A DNA stretch of 39,435 bases, from assembly GCA_040905045.1 (NCBI GenBank), contig JBBDSH010000046.1, positions 1 through 39,435 of the forward strand. Reading direction: 5' to 3'. The translations under genes were made by a program, and so were the position numbers. This document shows positions 16,905 to 24,997 of this stretch, piece after piece. This DNA comes from JBBDSH01 sp040905045 (GTDB lineage Bacteria; Pseudomonadota; Gammaproteobacteria; Eutrophobiales; Eutrophobiaceae). How positions within the stretch are numbered: the stretch's first letter is position 1; each line of letters starts with the position of its first letter. The notes under the pieces are model-generated. The model ran no database searches and was not told the DNA's origin. It was given only the letters and a program-made list of their open reading frames with translations.

Positions 16905-18305
16905 ATGAGCGGGAAGAATCTGGAAGAGGTATTGAAAAGCGCCGGGAATCCGGTGGATATGTTGCGTAATTCACAGCTGGGTGCCTATGTTTATCCGGTG
17001 GTGCCCGGGGAATTCAGCAACTGGCGTGATGAACAGCGTGCCTGGCGGGAGACCTGCGTCCTGTTCGATCAGTCCCATCACATGGTGGACCTTTATATCG
17101 AGGGTCCGGACGCCATCAAGCTGCTGTCGGAAACGGCCATCAACAGTTTTGCCAACTTCCCGGTCGACAAGGCCAAGCAGTACGTGCCCTGCAATTATGA
17201 CGGTTATGTCATCGGTGACGGCATCCTGTTTCATCTTGAGCAAAACAAGCTCGTCTTTGTCGGTCGAGCGCCCTGCGCCAACTGGATCCAGTTCCATGCC
17301 GAAACCGGCGGTTATGACGCGTCTATAGTGAAGGATGACCGTTCCCCCGGCAATCCCAAGGGCAAGGCGGTGAATCGCATCAGCTATCGTTATCAGATAC
17401 AGGGCCCCAATGCTTGGGATTTGATCGAAAAACTCAATGGCGGGCCGCCGCCGGAAGTGAAGTTTTTCAACATGGATGCCATCAACATCGGCAATCGTCG
17501 TGTTCGCTGTCTGCGCCACGGCATGGCCGGCGCCCCCGGTCTGGAAATATGGGGTCCTTACGAGGAGCGCGAGGAAGTGCGTGAAACCATTATTGAGGCG
17601 GGCCGGGAATTCGGTCTGTATCAGGTCGGTGCGCGGGCTTACGCCACTAACACGCTGGAATCGGGCTGGATACCGTCACCTCTGCCGGCTGTGTATACCG
17701 GTGAGAAGATGAAACCCTACCGTGAATGGCTGGGGGCCGACAGTTATGAAGCCGTCGGATCCATCGGTGGCAGTTTTGTCTCCAATAATATCGAGGACTA
17801 CTATCTGACGCCTTATGAACTGGGTTACGGTCCTTTCATCAAATTCGACCATGACTTTATCGGTCGTGACGCCCTGGAGAAAATGGATCCGAAATCCATG
17901 CGCCGCAAGGTAACGCTCGCCTGGAACGGCGATGATGTCGCCAAGGTATTCGCCTCCATGCTCAACCCCGGAGAGGAACATTACAAATACATCGATCTGC
18001 CTCTGTCGAATTACGCCTCGGCCAACTACGACGAGGTGAAGGCCGGGGATCACACGGTCGGTTTTTCCATGTTCACCGGCTATAGCTATAATGAGCGAAG
18101 CATGCTGTCCCTGGCGACCATTGACCCGGATGTGGAGCTTGGCAACGAGGTTACGGTTACCTGGGGCGAGGAGAACGGCGGCACGAAGAAGATCACCGTC
18201 GAACGACACAAGCAGATCGATATACGGGCCATCGTCAGCCCGGTGCCCTATTCGGAAATGGCGCGCAAGGCATACGCGGAGGGCTGGCGCACCGGCAAGG
18301 CCTGA
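16905..18305 (+). CDS. ligM: Tetrahydrofolate-dependent aromatic O-demethylase, LigM/DesA-like (GcvT family)
   Basis: 466 residues; GcvT-type aminomethyltransferase fold, very like the Sphingobium vanillate/3-O-methylgallate demethylase LigM along its whole length: MLRNSQLGAYVYPVV, VLFDQSHHMVDLYI, NTLESGWIPSPLPAVYTG, GSIGGSFVSNNIEDYY, GYGPFIKFDHDFIGRDALE. It would transfer the methyl group of a methoxylated aromatic acid to tetrahydrofolate, giving the catechol and 5-methyl-THF. Residues reported as substrate-binding and catalytic in LigM (His60, Arg122, Tyr247, aligned from memory) are conserved as H59, R121 and Y246. Substrate (vanillate, syringate or other) is not decided. The ribosome site GGGGGAGG is strong. 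It ends at a bidirectional terminator facing the TonB receptor. Confidence 0.92.
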   Translation: MSGKNLEEVLKSAGNPVDMLRNSQLGAYVYPVVPGEFSNWRDEQRAWRETCVLFDQSHHMVDLYIEGPDAIKLLSETAINSFANFPVDKAKQYVPCNYDGYVIGDGILFHLEQNKLVFVGRAPCANWIQFHAETGGYDASIVKDDRSPGNPKGKAVNRISYRYQIQGPNAWDLIEKLNGGPPPEVKFFNMDAINIGNRRVRCLRHGMAGAPGLEIWGPYEEREEVRETIIEAGREFGLYQVGARAYATNTLESGWIPSPLPAVYTGEKMKPYREWLGADSYEAVGSIGGSFVSNNIEDYYLTPYELGYGPFIKFDHDFIGRDALEKMDPKSMRRKVTLAWNGDDVAKVFASMLNPGEEHYKYIDLPLSNYASANYDEVKAGDHTVGFSMFTGYSYNERSMLSLATIDPDVELGNEVTVTWGEENGGTKKITVERHKQIDIRAIVSPVPYSEMARKAYAEGWRTGKA

Positions 18306-18361
18306 GCGGCCACGTAGAATTTTGAGATAGGTTCTAGTTACCTTATCACGGTAAAAAAACA

Positions 18362-18394
18362 GGCGGGTTGCCGATTCCTTATCGGCAACCCGCC
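18362..18394. terminator. Bidirectional intrinsic terminator between ligM-like gene and TonB receptor
   Basis: A 14-bp perfect stem GGCGGGTTGCCGAT / ATCGGCAACCCGCC with a 5-nt loop, followed by six T on the plus strand and preceded by seven A, so it serves both converging transcripts. Confidence 0.95.
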
Positions 18395-18435
18395 TTTTTT
18401 ATGCGCCGGTGTTGAGTGTTTCCGGTATTAAGGTA

Positions 18436-21153
18436 TTAAAAGTTGTAACCCACTGTCGCGCCGAAGGTGCGCGGTGGCCGAAGCATGCCGGCATTGGTCC
18501 GGGAACCGTTGATGATGAAAGTACCGGTGTAGATTTCTTCATCGGTGAGATTCTTGCCCCACAGGTTCAGGGACCAGGTCCCGTCACCGGAAACGAACTT
18601 CATATTGGCGTTGAGGGTAGTGACGCTGTCCTGGCCCAGGGCGTCATGGTTGAACTGGGTAAAGTAAACGTCATCCTTGAAGGCCGCTTCCAGGGCCGCC
18701 TGGCCGGTCCAGCCGTTGTAGGGCAGGGCGAAGTCGTACACGCCGCGCAGCGTCCAGGCCCATTCCGGCGCCTGTATCAGGCGGTTGCCGCTCAGTTGTT
18801 CACCCGGCGGCGGACCTGCAAGCCCCAACTGGAAGAAGACGGTATCAAACGGATCGGTGGTGACGTAATCCGTGAAGACCGCATCCAGATAGGTGACGGA
18901 ACCGTCGATGCGGAACTGATCCGTGACCAGCCAGGAAGTCTCCAGTTCGAAACCCTCGACTTCGGCCTGGGCCGCGTTCTCATACACCAGGGTGAAGCCG
19001 GTGGCGCCGGCCGGGACGGCGCGACCCAGTTGCAGGTCGCTGTAATTGTAGGTAAAGGCGGCGGCGTTCAGCTGCACACGGTTGTTGAAAAACTGTCCCT
19101 TCATACCCAGCTCGAAGGCCTCCACGGTTTCCGGTTCCAGTAACGGCGTAGTCTGGCCCGACAGCAGAATGCCGCTCTTGAAGCCTTCCGTGTAAGTGGC
19201 ATAGACCATGAGGTCTTCCGTGGCGTTCCATTCGATCCCGACCCTGGGCGTGAAGTCGTTGAAGCTGCCTTCGTCCGCAAAGGTAATCGGTGCGGGATCG
19301 AAGGTGCCGGTAACGGGATCGAAGGTGCTGGGATCGAACATGCCCGGCACAAACCAACGGTCGGTGAAACCCTTGCGGGTTTCATAGCTGTAGCGGCCGC
19401 CCAGGTTGATGGTGACATTGTCGGTAAAGGCAAAATTGAAATTGGCGAAAACGGCGGCCGCCTCGGCATTAACCGCACCGCGGAAATGGAAGCACAGATC
19501 GTCGATATCATAGTCGAGAACGGTACTGGTCGCCGGCCCGCAAGGCGGTACCGGTATAGCCTGATGCAGGCGGTTGTCCGACTTGATCTCCTCGTTGTAG
19601 TAATATAATCCCACCAGGCCGTTAATACGATTACCGTCATAATGCAATTGCAACTCCTGGCTGAACTGATCGGTTTCAAACTGCTCCGACTGTGTGTAGA
19701 AAGCGGTGTCGGTCATATCAAAGTCCTGATGCGGGATCTTCTCAAAGGTTTGAAAGTTGGAAATCGATGTCAATTTATAGGCATTGTTAATTTGCCAGTT
19801 TACCGTGCCGGTTATGGACCATTGTTCGCGCTTGTTCTGCAGAGAAACGTCCGAGTAGATGTCCCTGGGGTCAGCAGCGCGGTTGGCGCCGATGGGCTGG
19901 GGCTCCAGGGCCGGGACCGGTGCATTCGGATAGGAACCGGCTCGGAATTTCGGCGTATAGTTGCGATCGTCCTCACGGTGATATTCCATGGACAGCAGGA
20001 CGTCCAGGTCCGGTGTGGCCAGCCACTGCAGATGACCGCGTACCGACTGCTGGCTGGCATCGTCGATATCGCTGCCGTCGGCCAGGTTCTCGCCGTAACC
20101 ACCGCGCTCCACGATGCGGGTGGCGATGCGACCGCGCAGTTGATCCGTCAGGGGACCGCCGACGGCGCCCTCAAACTGGAACAGTTCATGGTTGCCGCCG
20201 GTGAGGCGGGCGTAACCGCTGAGTTCCTCGGTGGGTTTGTTGGTGATGACATTGATGGAACCCCCGGTGGTATTACGCCCGTAGAGGGTGCCCTGGGGGC
20301 CGCGCAGTACTTCGATGCGTTGCATGTCGAACAGCGAACCGAGCTGGGCCGAGGACTGGCCGGTGACCACGCCGTCCACGTGCATGGCCACGGACGGATC
20401 GCCGCCGGCAAACGGATTGTCCGTGCCGACGCCGCGGATCATGATTTGTGAGAACCCGAAACTCTCTCCAATTGTTAACCCGGGCGCCATATTCTGCAAG
20501 TCCTGAATATTGTTCACCCGGGCGTCCACAAGCCGGTTCTCATCCAGCGCCGTAATGGCAATGCCCACGTCCTGGATGCTTTCCTCGCGTTTTTGCGCGG
20601 TGACTACCACTTCTTCAAGGACTTTCGTCCCGGTCTGGGCCGCGACCGGGGCCGGGGCCGTGTTCAGGCCGGTTACGGCAACCAGAAGCGTTGCCAGTTT
20701 TGCAAAAATGCCTTGTGTGCCTTTTTTCATTTCTTTCCCCCCGTTTGGTTCCTCGGTTACGGCTTCTGAAACGGTAAGAACACCGTTCTGGTTAATTGAG
20801 GCCATGATGCCCGTGTCCCTGAGCAGCAATTCGAGCGCTTCCTCAATGGTATAGGTGCCGAAGACACGATTGGTCTGCCGGTCACGTACCCGTTCATTAA
20901 GGAACAGCAGGGGGGTATTCGACTGCTTGGCAAACAGGTTCAGACCCGTGCTTGCATCGGTCGCGGGGATTCGGAATTCGTACTCTGTCCCCGCCGTAAG
21001 CGCCGGCACTGAGAAAATGCATGCGGCCATCACCAGAATCCGGCAGAGCGCCCCCCTTTTCCTTCTCGATCTCAGCCTAATGAGGACCGGTCCATGAATG
21101 CAAAATCGCCTCCCGGCGGATTGGTTTTGTCCGGCCTTGAACAATAAAGACAT
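18436..21153 (-). CDS. TonB-dependent receptor with N-terminal STN signalling domain
   Basis: 905 residues; outer-membrane active importer able to signal to FecR. Order: basic N-terminus with signal sequence (ILVMAACIFSVPALTAG, to ~54); STN domain (about 57-130: EFRIPATDASTGLNLFAKQS); linker; TonB box/plug start (EEVVVTAQKREE, ~180); plug (IMIRGVGTDNPFAGGDPSVA, RIEVLRGPQGTLYGRNTTGG); 22-strand barrel ending in the terminal phenylalanine of GATVGYNF. Oddity: residues 142-173 (MKKGTQGIFAKLATLLVAVT...APVAAQ) read as a second complete signal peptide, preceded at 20730 by GGGGGGAAAGAA. So this may be an in-frame fusion of an STN protein and a receptor, or have two starts. FecR and an ECF sigma gene lie just upstream on the same strand. 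The substrate is unknown; the neighbouring demethylase suggests an aromatic compound. Confidence 0.9.
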   Translation of the reverse strand: MSLLFKAGQNQSAGRRFCIHGPVLIRLRSRRKRGALCRILVMAACIFSVPALTAGTEYEFRIPATDASTGLNLFAKQSNTPLLFLNERVRDRQTNRVFGTYTIEEALELLLRDTGIMASINQNGVLTVSEAVTEEPNGGKEMKKGTQGIFAKLATLLVAVTGLNTAPAPVAAQTGTKVLEEVVVTAQKREESIQDVGIAITALDENRLVDARVNNIQDLQNMAPGLTIGESFGFSQIMIRGVGTDNPFAGGDPSVAMHVDGVVTGQSSAQLGSLFDMQRIEVLRGPQGTLYGRNTTGGSINVITNKPTEELSGYARLTGGNHELFQFEGAVGGPLTDQLRGRIATRIVERGGYGENLADGSDIDDASQQSVRGHLQWLATPDLDVLLSMEYHREDDRNYTPKFRAGSYPNAPVPALEPQPIGANRAADPRDIYSDVSLQNKREQWSITGTVNWQINNAYKLTSISNFQTFEKIPHQDFDMTDTAFYTQSEQFETDQFSQELQLHYDGNRINGLVGLYYYNEEIKSDNRLHQAIPVPPCGPATSTVLDYDIDDLCFHFRGAVNAEAAAVFANFNFAFTDNVTINLGGRYSYETRKGFTDRWFVPGMFDPSTFDPVTGTFDPAPITFADEGSFNDFTPRVGIEWNATEDLMVYATYTEGFKSGILLSGQTTPLLEPETVEAFELGMKGQFFNNRVQLNAAAFTYNYSDLQLGRAVPAGATGFTLVYENAAQAEVEGFELETSWLVTDQFRIDGSVTYLDAVFTDYVTTDPFDTVFFQLGLAGPPPGEQLSGNRLIQAPEWAWTLRGVYDFALPYNGWTGQAALEAAFKDDVYFTQFNHDALGQDSVTTLNANMKFVSGDGTWSLNLWGKNLTDEEIYTGTFIINGSRTNAGMLRPPRTFGATVGYNF

Positions 21154-21157
21154 ATGA

Positions 21158-21190
21158 GGAGCAAAAATCCCCTACAAGGGGAGCAAAAAT
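21158..21190. promoter_or_regulatory. Two direct repeats GGAGCAAAAAT, 22 bp apart, at the TonB receptor start
   Basis: GGAGCAAAAAT occurs at 21158-21168 and 21180-21190, exactly 22 bp apart (two helical turns). Between them cccctacaagggg forms a small palindrome. On the receptor's strand the pair lies immediately before the ATG, where it could be an operator or an RNA-level control site. No regulator is assigned. Confidence 0.5.
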
Positions 21191-21261
21191 TTCGGTTTTA
21201 TGGAGATTGGGCAAGTCATAATTAGTTATTCGCTGAATTCATCATAATCCCTGTATCAAGC

Positions 21262-21410
21262 TACGAAATAGATATTCCGAACTCCAGTACACTTGTCGTT
21301 AGAATATGGAGTATGAGACATTGGCCGGAAGAAAGGCCGGGATCATGGTGTTTCCGCTCCCCGGGTCGAGGTACTTGCTCCAACACCATGATCCCGGCGT
21401 TGTGACAGAT
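21262..21410. repeat. Palindromic MITE-like element, copy C (type 2 core), overlapping the fecR 3' end
   Basis: The left end reads ATAGATATTCCGAACTCCAGT, like copy B, then TATGGAGTATGAGACATTG. A perfect 17-bp inverted repeat pairs 21336-21352 with 21382-21398. The core shares tccgctcccc and ctccaacacc with copy B. The right outer end is missing; the sequence runs directly into fecR coding sequence. Confidence 0.75.
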
Positions 21411-22479
21411 ACACCAGGTTTGGATTAATCCTTTCCGCGCGGATGCCGAAGCCCTCTTCAAGGGTCGCAAGGATCGAGTCTACGTCGCTGGTACGAAAAT
21501 AACCACCGAAGCGCATGTCCCGGATATCCGAATCCGAAATAACGATTTTGACGGGTGTATAGCGGTTGATTTTGTTGACCACCTCTTCCAGAGGGTCGTT
21601 GTCAAACAACAGCATGCCGTCACGCCAGGCGAGTCGTTTCTCAATCTCCGCCGGCTCGACTCTCTGTATCAGCTCGATTTCGTCATCGAAAACCACGTGC
21701 TGCCCCTGCGCCAGCGGTATCCGCGACAACGCCCTGGCCGGGAAATCCGGGTCCAATTCCGACAGGGAAATGGCCTCTTCATCCAGGGAAACCGCTTCGA
21801 CACGGCCGTCGGTGATGGTGAGATCGATTCTGTCGTCGCGCACAAAAACTGAAAATGCGGTTCCCACCGCCCGCACCATAATCCGGCCGGCGTGGACCAG
21901 AAACGGCCTGTCGGAGTCGTGAAATACATCAAACCATGCCTCGCCCTTCGCCAGACGGATGATGCGGGCGTCGTTACGATAGGCGATTTCCATACGACTG
22001 TCGGTATTCATGCGAATCTCGGAACCGTCCGGCAATGTCACAGAGCGCATTTCTCCAATATCTGTGACGTATTCGGCGGTGAATGCCGATGTATGAGGAA
22101 CAGGTTCGGGGGCGTGCAAGTAGATCGCCAGTACTCCCGACAAAGTGACGAGAAACAGCAATACGGCCGCTGCGGGCCGTGAGCAAAGCCGGCCGAGGAG
22201 TCCGGGGGTGATGCCTTCGCCGGCCTGTGCATTGTGTTCATCGGCTGTGTATGTCCGGTCCAGTATACCGGCCAGGGCATCCAGCCGTTGCCAGGCCTCG
22301 GCGGCATGCCGGAAAGACTCACGATGAACCGGACTTCGCGCCAGCCAGTCCTGAAATTCGGCCAGGTCTTCCGGTGACGGTCTGGTGCCGTCCAGTTGCA
22401 CGAGCCAGGCACGCGCCTCATCCTCGATAGCCCGTCGGTCCTGCGGTTCTCGATCCGGAATGTTGATTATGTTAGTCAT
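21343..22479 (-). CDS. fecR: FecR-family anti-sigma/signal transducer
   Basis: 378 residues. FecR proteins span the inner membrane, hold the ECF sigma factor and relay the receptor's signal. Order: cytoplasmic anti-sigma N-terminus (ARAWLVQLDGTRPSPEDLAE, FQDWLARSPVHRESF); one transmembrane segment (AAAVLLFLVTLSGVLAIYLH); periplasmic FecR domain (VTLPDGSEIRMNTDSRMEIA, LAKGEAWFDV, AVGTAFSVFV); C-terminal STN-like domain (RYTPVKIVISDSDIRDMRFG ... NPNLVYL). Of two adjacent ATGs the second (22479) has the better 6-nt spacing from GGGAG. It overlaps the sigma gene. The final ~20 residues (SQRRDHGVGASTSTRGAETP) are read from repeat copy C, so the native C-terminus has been replaced. Confidence 0.92.
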   Translation of the reverse strand: MTNIINIPDREPQDRRAIEDEARAWLVQLDGTRPSPEDLAEFQDWLARSPVHRESFRHAAEAWQRLDALAGILDRTYTADEHNAQAGEGITPGLLGRLCSRPAAAVLLFLVTLSGVLAIYLHAPEPVPHTSAFTAEYVTDIGEMRSVTLPDGSEIRMNTDSRMEIAYRNDARIIRLAKGEAWFDVFHDSDRPFLVHAGRIMVRAVGTAFSVFVRDDRIDLTITDGRVEAVSLDEEAISLSELDPDFPARALSRIPLAQGQHVVFDDEIELIQRVEPAEIEKRLAWRDGMLLFDNDPLEEVVNKINRYTPVKIVISDSDIRDMRFGGYFRTSDVDSILATLEEGFGIRAERINPNLVYLSQRRDHGVGASTSTRGAETP

Positions 22480-23050
22480 CATCGACTCCCGTGGCGGAGA
22501 AGACCCGTTCCTGTTGTGCATCGTGATTCACTGGTGTCTCCCCATGCCGGCCTGCTTCCTGGCAGCGTTGCAATCCCCGGGTCAGGTGCTTTTCCACAGT
22601 ACGCGTGGATATATTCAAACGCCTGGCTATTTCCTTGTGCGAGAAGCCCAGCACTTTACGCATAATCAGAACGCGCCGGCATTGCGGCGGCAGTGACTCG
22701 ACTATGCCGGACAGGGCCTCCAGTTTTCTATGGGTATCCAGACCCTCCTCAACGGTGGGTGTATTATCTAAGACATTTAACTCTTCAATATCCCCCATAT
22801 AGCAATTGAGCTTATTGGCCTTGCGATTGATTTCCGAAAGGGCAATATTTTTTGCAACCTTGAACAGAAAAGAGCGCGGAGAATGGATGGTCTGCGATCG
22901 CTCACTCTCCCAGGCCCGCAGGAAAGTCTCCTGCAAGACATCCTCAATATCCTGATTTCGGACGAAAAAACGCAACAGATATTGTTTTAACGCTGACTCA
23001 ACAGCGGCGAAGCTGGCCGTAATTCCGGAACAATCTGTCTGTCGTCGCAT
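22472..23050 (-). CDS. ECF RNA polymerase sigma factor, FecI-like
   Basis: 192 residues. Sigma region 2 (LKQYLLRFFVRNQDIEDVLQ, ETFLRAWESE, PRSFLFKVAKNIALSEINRK) and region 4 (LPPQCRRVLIMRKVLGFSHK, EIARRLNISTRTVEKHLTRG) are clear; the short linker is typical of the FecI/iron-starvation type. It precedes fecR with overlapping reading frames and then the TonB receptor, the standard cell-surface signalling order. The target promoter is expected upstream of the receptor. The tail after region 4 (about 25 residues) is not conserved. Confidence 0.93.
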   Translation of the reverse strand: MRRQTDCSGITASFAAVESALKQYLLRFFVRNQDIEDVLQETFLRAWESERSQTIHSPRSFLFKVAKNIALSEINRKANKLNCYMGDIEELNVLDNTPTVEEGLDTHRKLEALSGIVESLPPQCRRVLIMRKVLGFSHKEIARRLNISTRTVEKHLTRGLQRCQEAGRHGETPVNHDAQQERVFSATGVDDD

Positions 23051-23222
23051 GCGCTTTCGCCAGGCAGGGCCTGACTCCCCCTTTAATTACCGTATTCTAT
23101 TGCCGAGTATGGGTAAATTTCCCGAACAAGTATACGATGCATCCCTTCGAAAGATAAGGCGCCGGCGGGCGTGGATCGTTAATTTCTGGCCATGGGCGGG
23201 CGGGCACGTTAGTCTTGGCGAT

Positions 23223-23825
23223 ATGAATCAGTATCCGCTTTTTGTCATTCAGTCTGTTTCCCGGATTCTTGTTGCGCTGTCGCTCGTGCTGCCGGTATCC
23301 CTTTCCGCCGGCGAGGTCATCACTGGGCTTGAGGGAGATTGGGTCATCAATGAGGAACTGAGCGAGGATACGGACGAGGCTGTTGAGGACGCGATTCGGG
23401 CCGCGGGCGGGAAGCCGGACAGCGGCGGCAGAAAAGGCAAGGGGCGGTACCGGGGCGGCCCGGAAGAGCACGAGCTTTATGATCGTGCCTCCTACGATAA
23501 TGTCCTGAGTATCGGTATTGATTCGCCGGAAATCACTTTTACCTATGCAGACGGTTACAGACGCACGTTTTATACCGACGGCCGCGGCCGTTCCGTCAGC
23601 GCGAAGGGCATGAGCACGGATTATTCCTTTGCCGACTGGGGTGAAGAAAAGCTCTTTGTGGAATCCGTGCCCCGCGACGGCGGGCGCACCCGGGAAGTCT
23701 ACTCATTGATGGCGAACGGCAATCAACTCCGCGCGGAACTGGAGTTAAAACCGTTGGGGTTCAGCGTGCCTGTCAAAATAGTCCGTATCTACAACCGCAA
23801 GGGATATACGCCGGACAGCAAATAG
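23223..23825 (+). CDS. Secreted protein of unknown function
   Basis: 200 residues from the ATG giving a good signal peptide (VSRILVALSLVLPVSLSAGE). I do not recognise the family. The mature part starts with ITGLEGDWVINEELSEDTDE, followed by a glycine/lysine-rich stretch (GGKPDSGGRKGKGRYRGGP) and a beta-rich region with repeated aromatic motifs (ITFTYADGYRRTFYTDGRGR, STDYSFADW, ELKPLGFSVPVKIVRIYNRK), suggestive of a small barrel or lipocalin-like sheet. It is divergent from the ECF sigma gene (172 nt between), so it may share the receptor regulon; that is inference. The open frame extends 58 codons further upstream without a signal peptide. Confidence 0.7.
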   Translation: MNQYPLFVIQSVSRILVALSLVLPVSLSAGEVITGLEGDWVINEELSEDTDEAVEDAIRAAGGKPDSGGRKGKGRYRGGPEEHELYDRASYDNVLSIGIDSPEITFTYADGYRRTFYTDGRGRSVSAKGMSTDYSFADWGEEKLFVESVPRDGGRTREVYSLMANGNQLRAELELKPLGFSVPVKIVRIYNRKGYTPDSK

Positions 23826-23872
23826 ATGGCAACCTTTACCACACTGCCGCGATCCCTCGTGCAGTATGCGGG

Positions 23873-24073
23873 CTAAATAAGTGTTCCAAATCCGTGTTCA
23901 ATTCGAGAACATAACGCAGACACGCGGTAAATACGGTCGCTCCGGACTCCTGTCCTCCCGCGACACTAATACGTCCATGTATGTCGTCCATGTAGCTCGA
24001 ATGCGGCGTCCCTGCCGCATACGGTCTGCTTATATGTCCTCGAATTGAACACGGATTTGGAACAGATATATAG
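23873..24073. repeat. Palindromic MITE-like element, copy D (type 1 core)
   Basis: A 201-bp element occupying most of the spacer 23826-24131, which holds no gene. It begins CTAAATAAGTGTTCCAAAT and ends with the inverted ATTTGGAACAGATATATAG. Arms of about 36 bp (from TCCAAATCCGTGTTCAATTC, ending gcagac) pair with few mismatches. The core matches copies A and E: acgcggtaaatacg, ctcgaatgcggc, tccct, gccgcatacggtctg. Confidence 0.85.
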
Positions 24074-24100
24074 ATGGTTAAATAATGATCACGCCCCTTT

Positions 24101-24128
24101 TGACTTGTACCTTGTCCCTTGTCCCCGA
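24101..24128. repeat. Period-7 repeat array downstream of mutM
   Basis: Units tgacttg taccttg tcccttg tccccga. It abuts the mutM stop and has the opposite orientation to the array on the other side of mutM (24953-24987), so the gene is bracketed by facing arrays of related heptamers. Confidence 0.7.
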
Positions 24129-24131
24129 CCA

Positions 24132-24947
24132 TCATGTCTGGCAGCGACTACAGTAATAGGATGAGCGCTGCCCGATCCGCATCTGGCGAACCGTCGAGCC
24201 GCACAGCCTGCAGTCTTCGCTTTCACGGTCATAGACATTCAGCTCCTGCCGGAAATAACCGGGATTGCCCTCGCCGCTGGTAAAGTCCCTCAGGGTGGTG
24301 CCGCCCTTTTCTATGGCCAGTGTCAAAACCAGTTTGGCGGCGTCCGCCAGGGCCCTGTAGCGCTGCAGTGAAATCCTTCCAGCCGGCCGTTTCGGGTGTA
24401 TGCCGGCCAGGAACAACGCCTCGCTGGCGTAGATGTTGCCGACGCCGGTAACGACACGGCTGTCCATGAGGAATGTTTTGACCGCCTGTTTGCGATTGCG
24501 GGAGCGGGCATGTAGATATTCACCGTCGAAGCCGTCATCCAGCGGCTCCGGCCCCAGGGACGCCAGCAACGGGTGCCTGCATGGGTCTTCACGAGTGTAA
24601 TGAATGGATCCGAACCGGCGCGGATCGCGAAAGCGCAGGCAGATACGGTTATCGAAATCGATATCCACATGGTCGTGTTTCTCGTGGGCTGTTCCGGCGG
24701 CGACGATGCGCAGGCTCCCGGACATGCCCAGATGCAGGATAAGCGTGCCTTCATCAAGCCTGAACAAAAGATACTTGCCGCGCCGGTCCACATCCCTGAT
24801 GCGTTGGCCGATCAGGGTCTTTGCCAGGCCACGGGGGACTGGCCAGCGCAGTTGCCGGTTGCGCACGGTGACAGCTTCGATAACCCTGCCACGCACATGA
24901 GGCGCGGTTCCTCGGCGGGTGGTTTCCACTTCGGGGAGTTCAGGCAT
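24132..24947 (-). CDS. mutM: Formamidopyrimidine-DNA glycosylase
   Basis: 271 residues, full length. MutM/Fpg excises 8-oxoguanine and ring-opened purines and cuts the abasic site. It starts MPELPEVETTRRG, giving the catalytic N-terminal proline and glutamate. The helix-two-turn-helix region (ALFLAGIHPKRPAGRIS) and the C-terminal zinc finger with four cysteines (CRLCGSTVRQM ... YYCSRCQT) are intact. It is last in a run of minus-strand genes after the ABC transporter operon, 50 nt beyond the DUF4340 gene; this is not the common rpmBG-mutM linkage, since rpmB and rpmG lie 8 kb away. Confidence 0.97.
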   Translation of the reverse strand: MPELPEVETTRRGTAPHVRGRVIEAVTVRNRQLRWPVPRGLAKTLIGQRIRDVDRRGKYLLFRLDEGTLILHLGMSGSLRIVAAGTAHEKHDHVDIDFDNRICLRFRDPRRFGSIHYTREDPCRHPLLASLGPEPLDDGFDGEYLHARSRNRKQAVKTFLMDSRVVTGVGNIYASEALFLAGIHPKRPAGRISLQRYRALADAAKLVLTLAIEKGGTTLRDFTSGEGNPGYFRQELNVYDRESEDCRLCGSTVRQMRIGQRSSYYCSRCQT

Positions 24948-24952
24948 TAAAT

Positions 24953-24987
24953 CAAGTCACAAGTGACAAATTATAAGTTACAAGTGG
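24953..24987. repeat. Period-7 repeat array between mutM and the DUF4340 gene
   Basis: Five units: caagtca caagtga caaatta taagtta caagtgg. The unit is the same as in the array at 7631-7658 (a rotation of AAGTTAC). It fills nearly the whole 50-nt gap. Confidence 0.8.
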
Positions 24988-24997
24988 AGTGGGTGCC

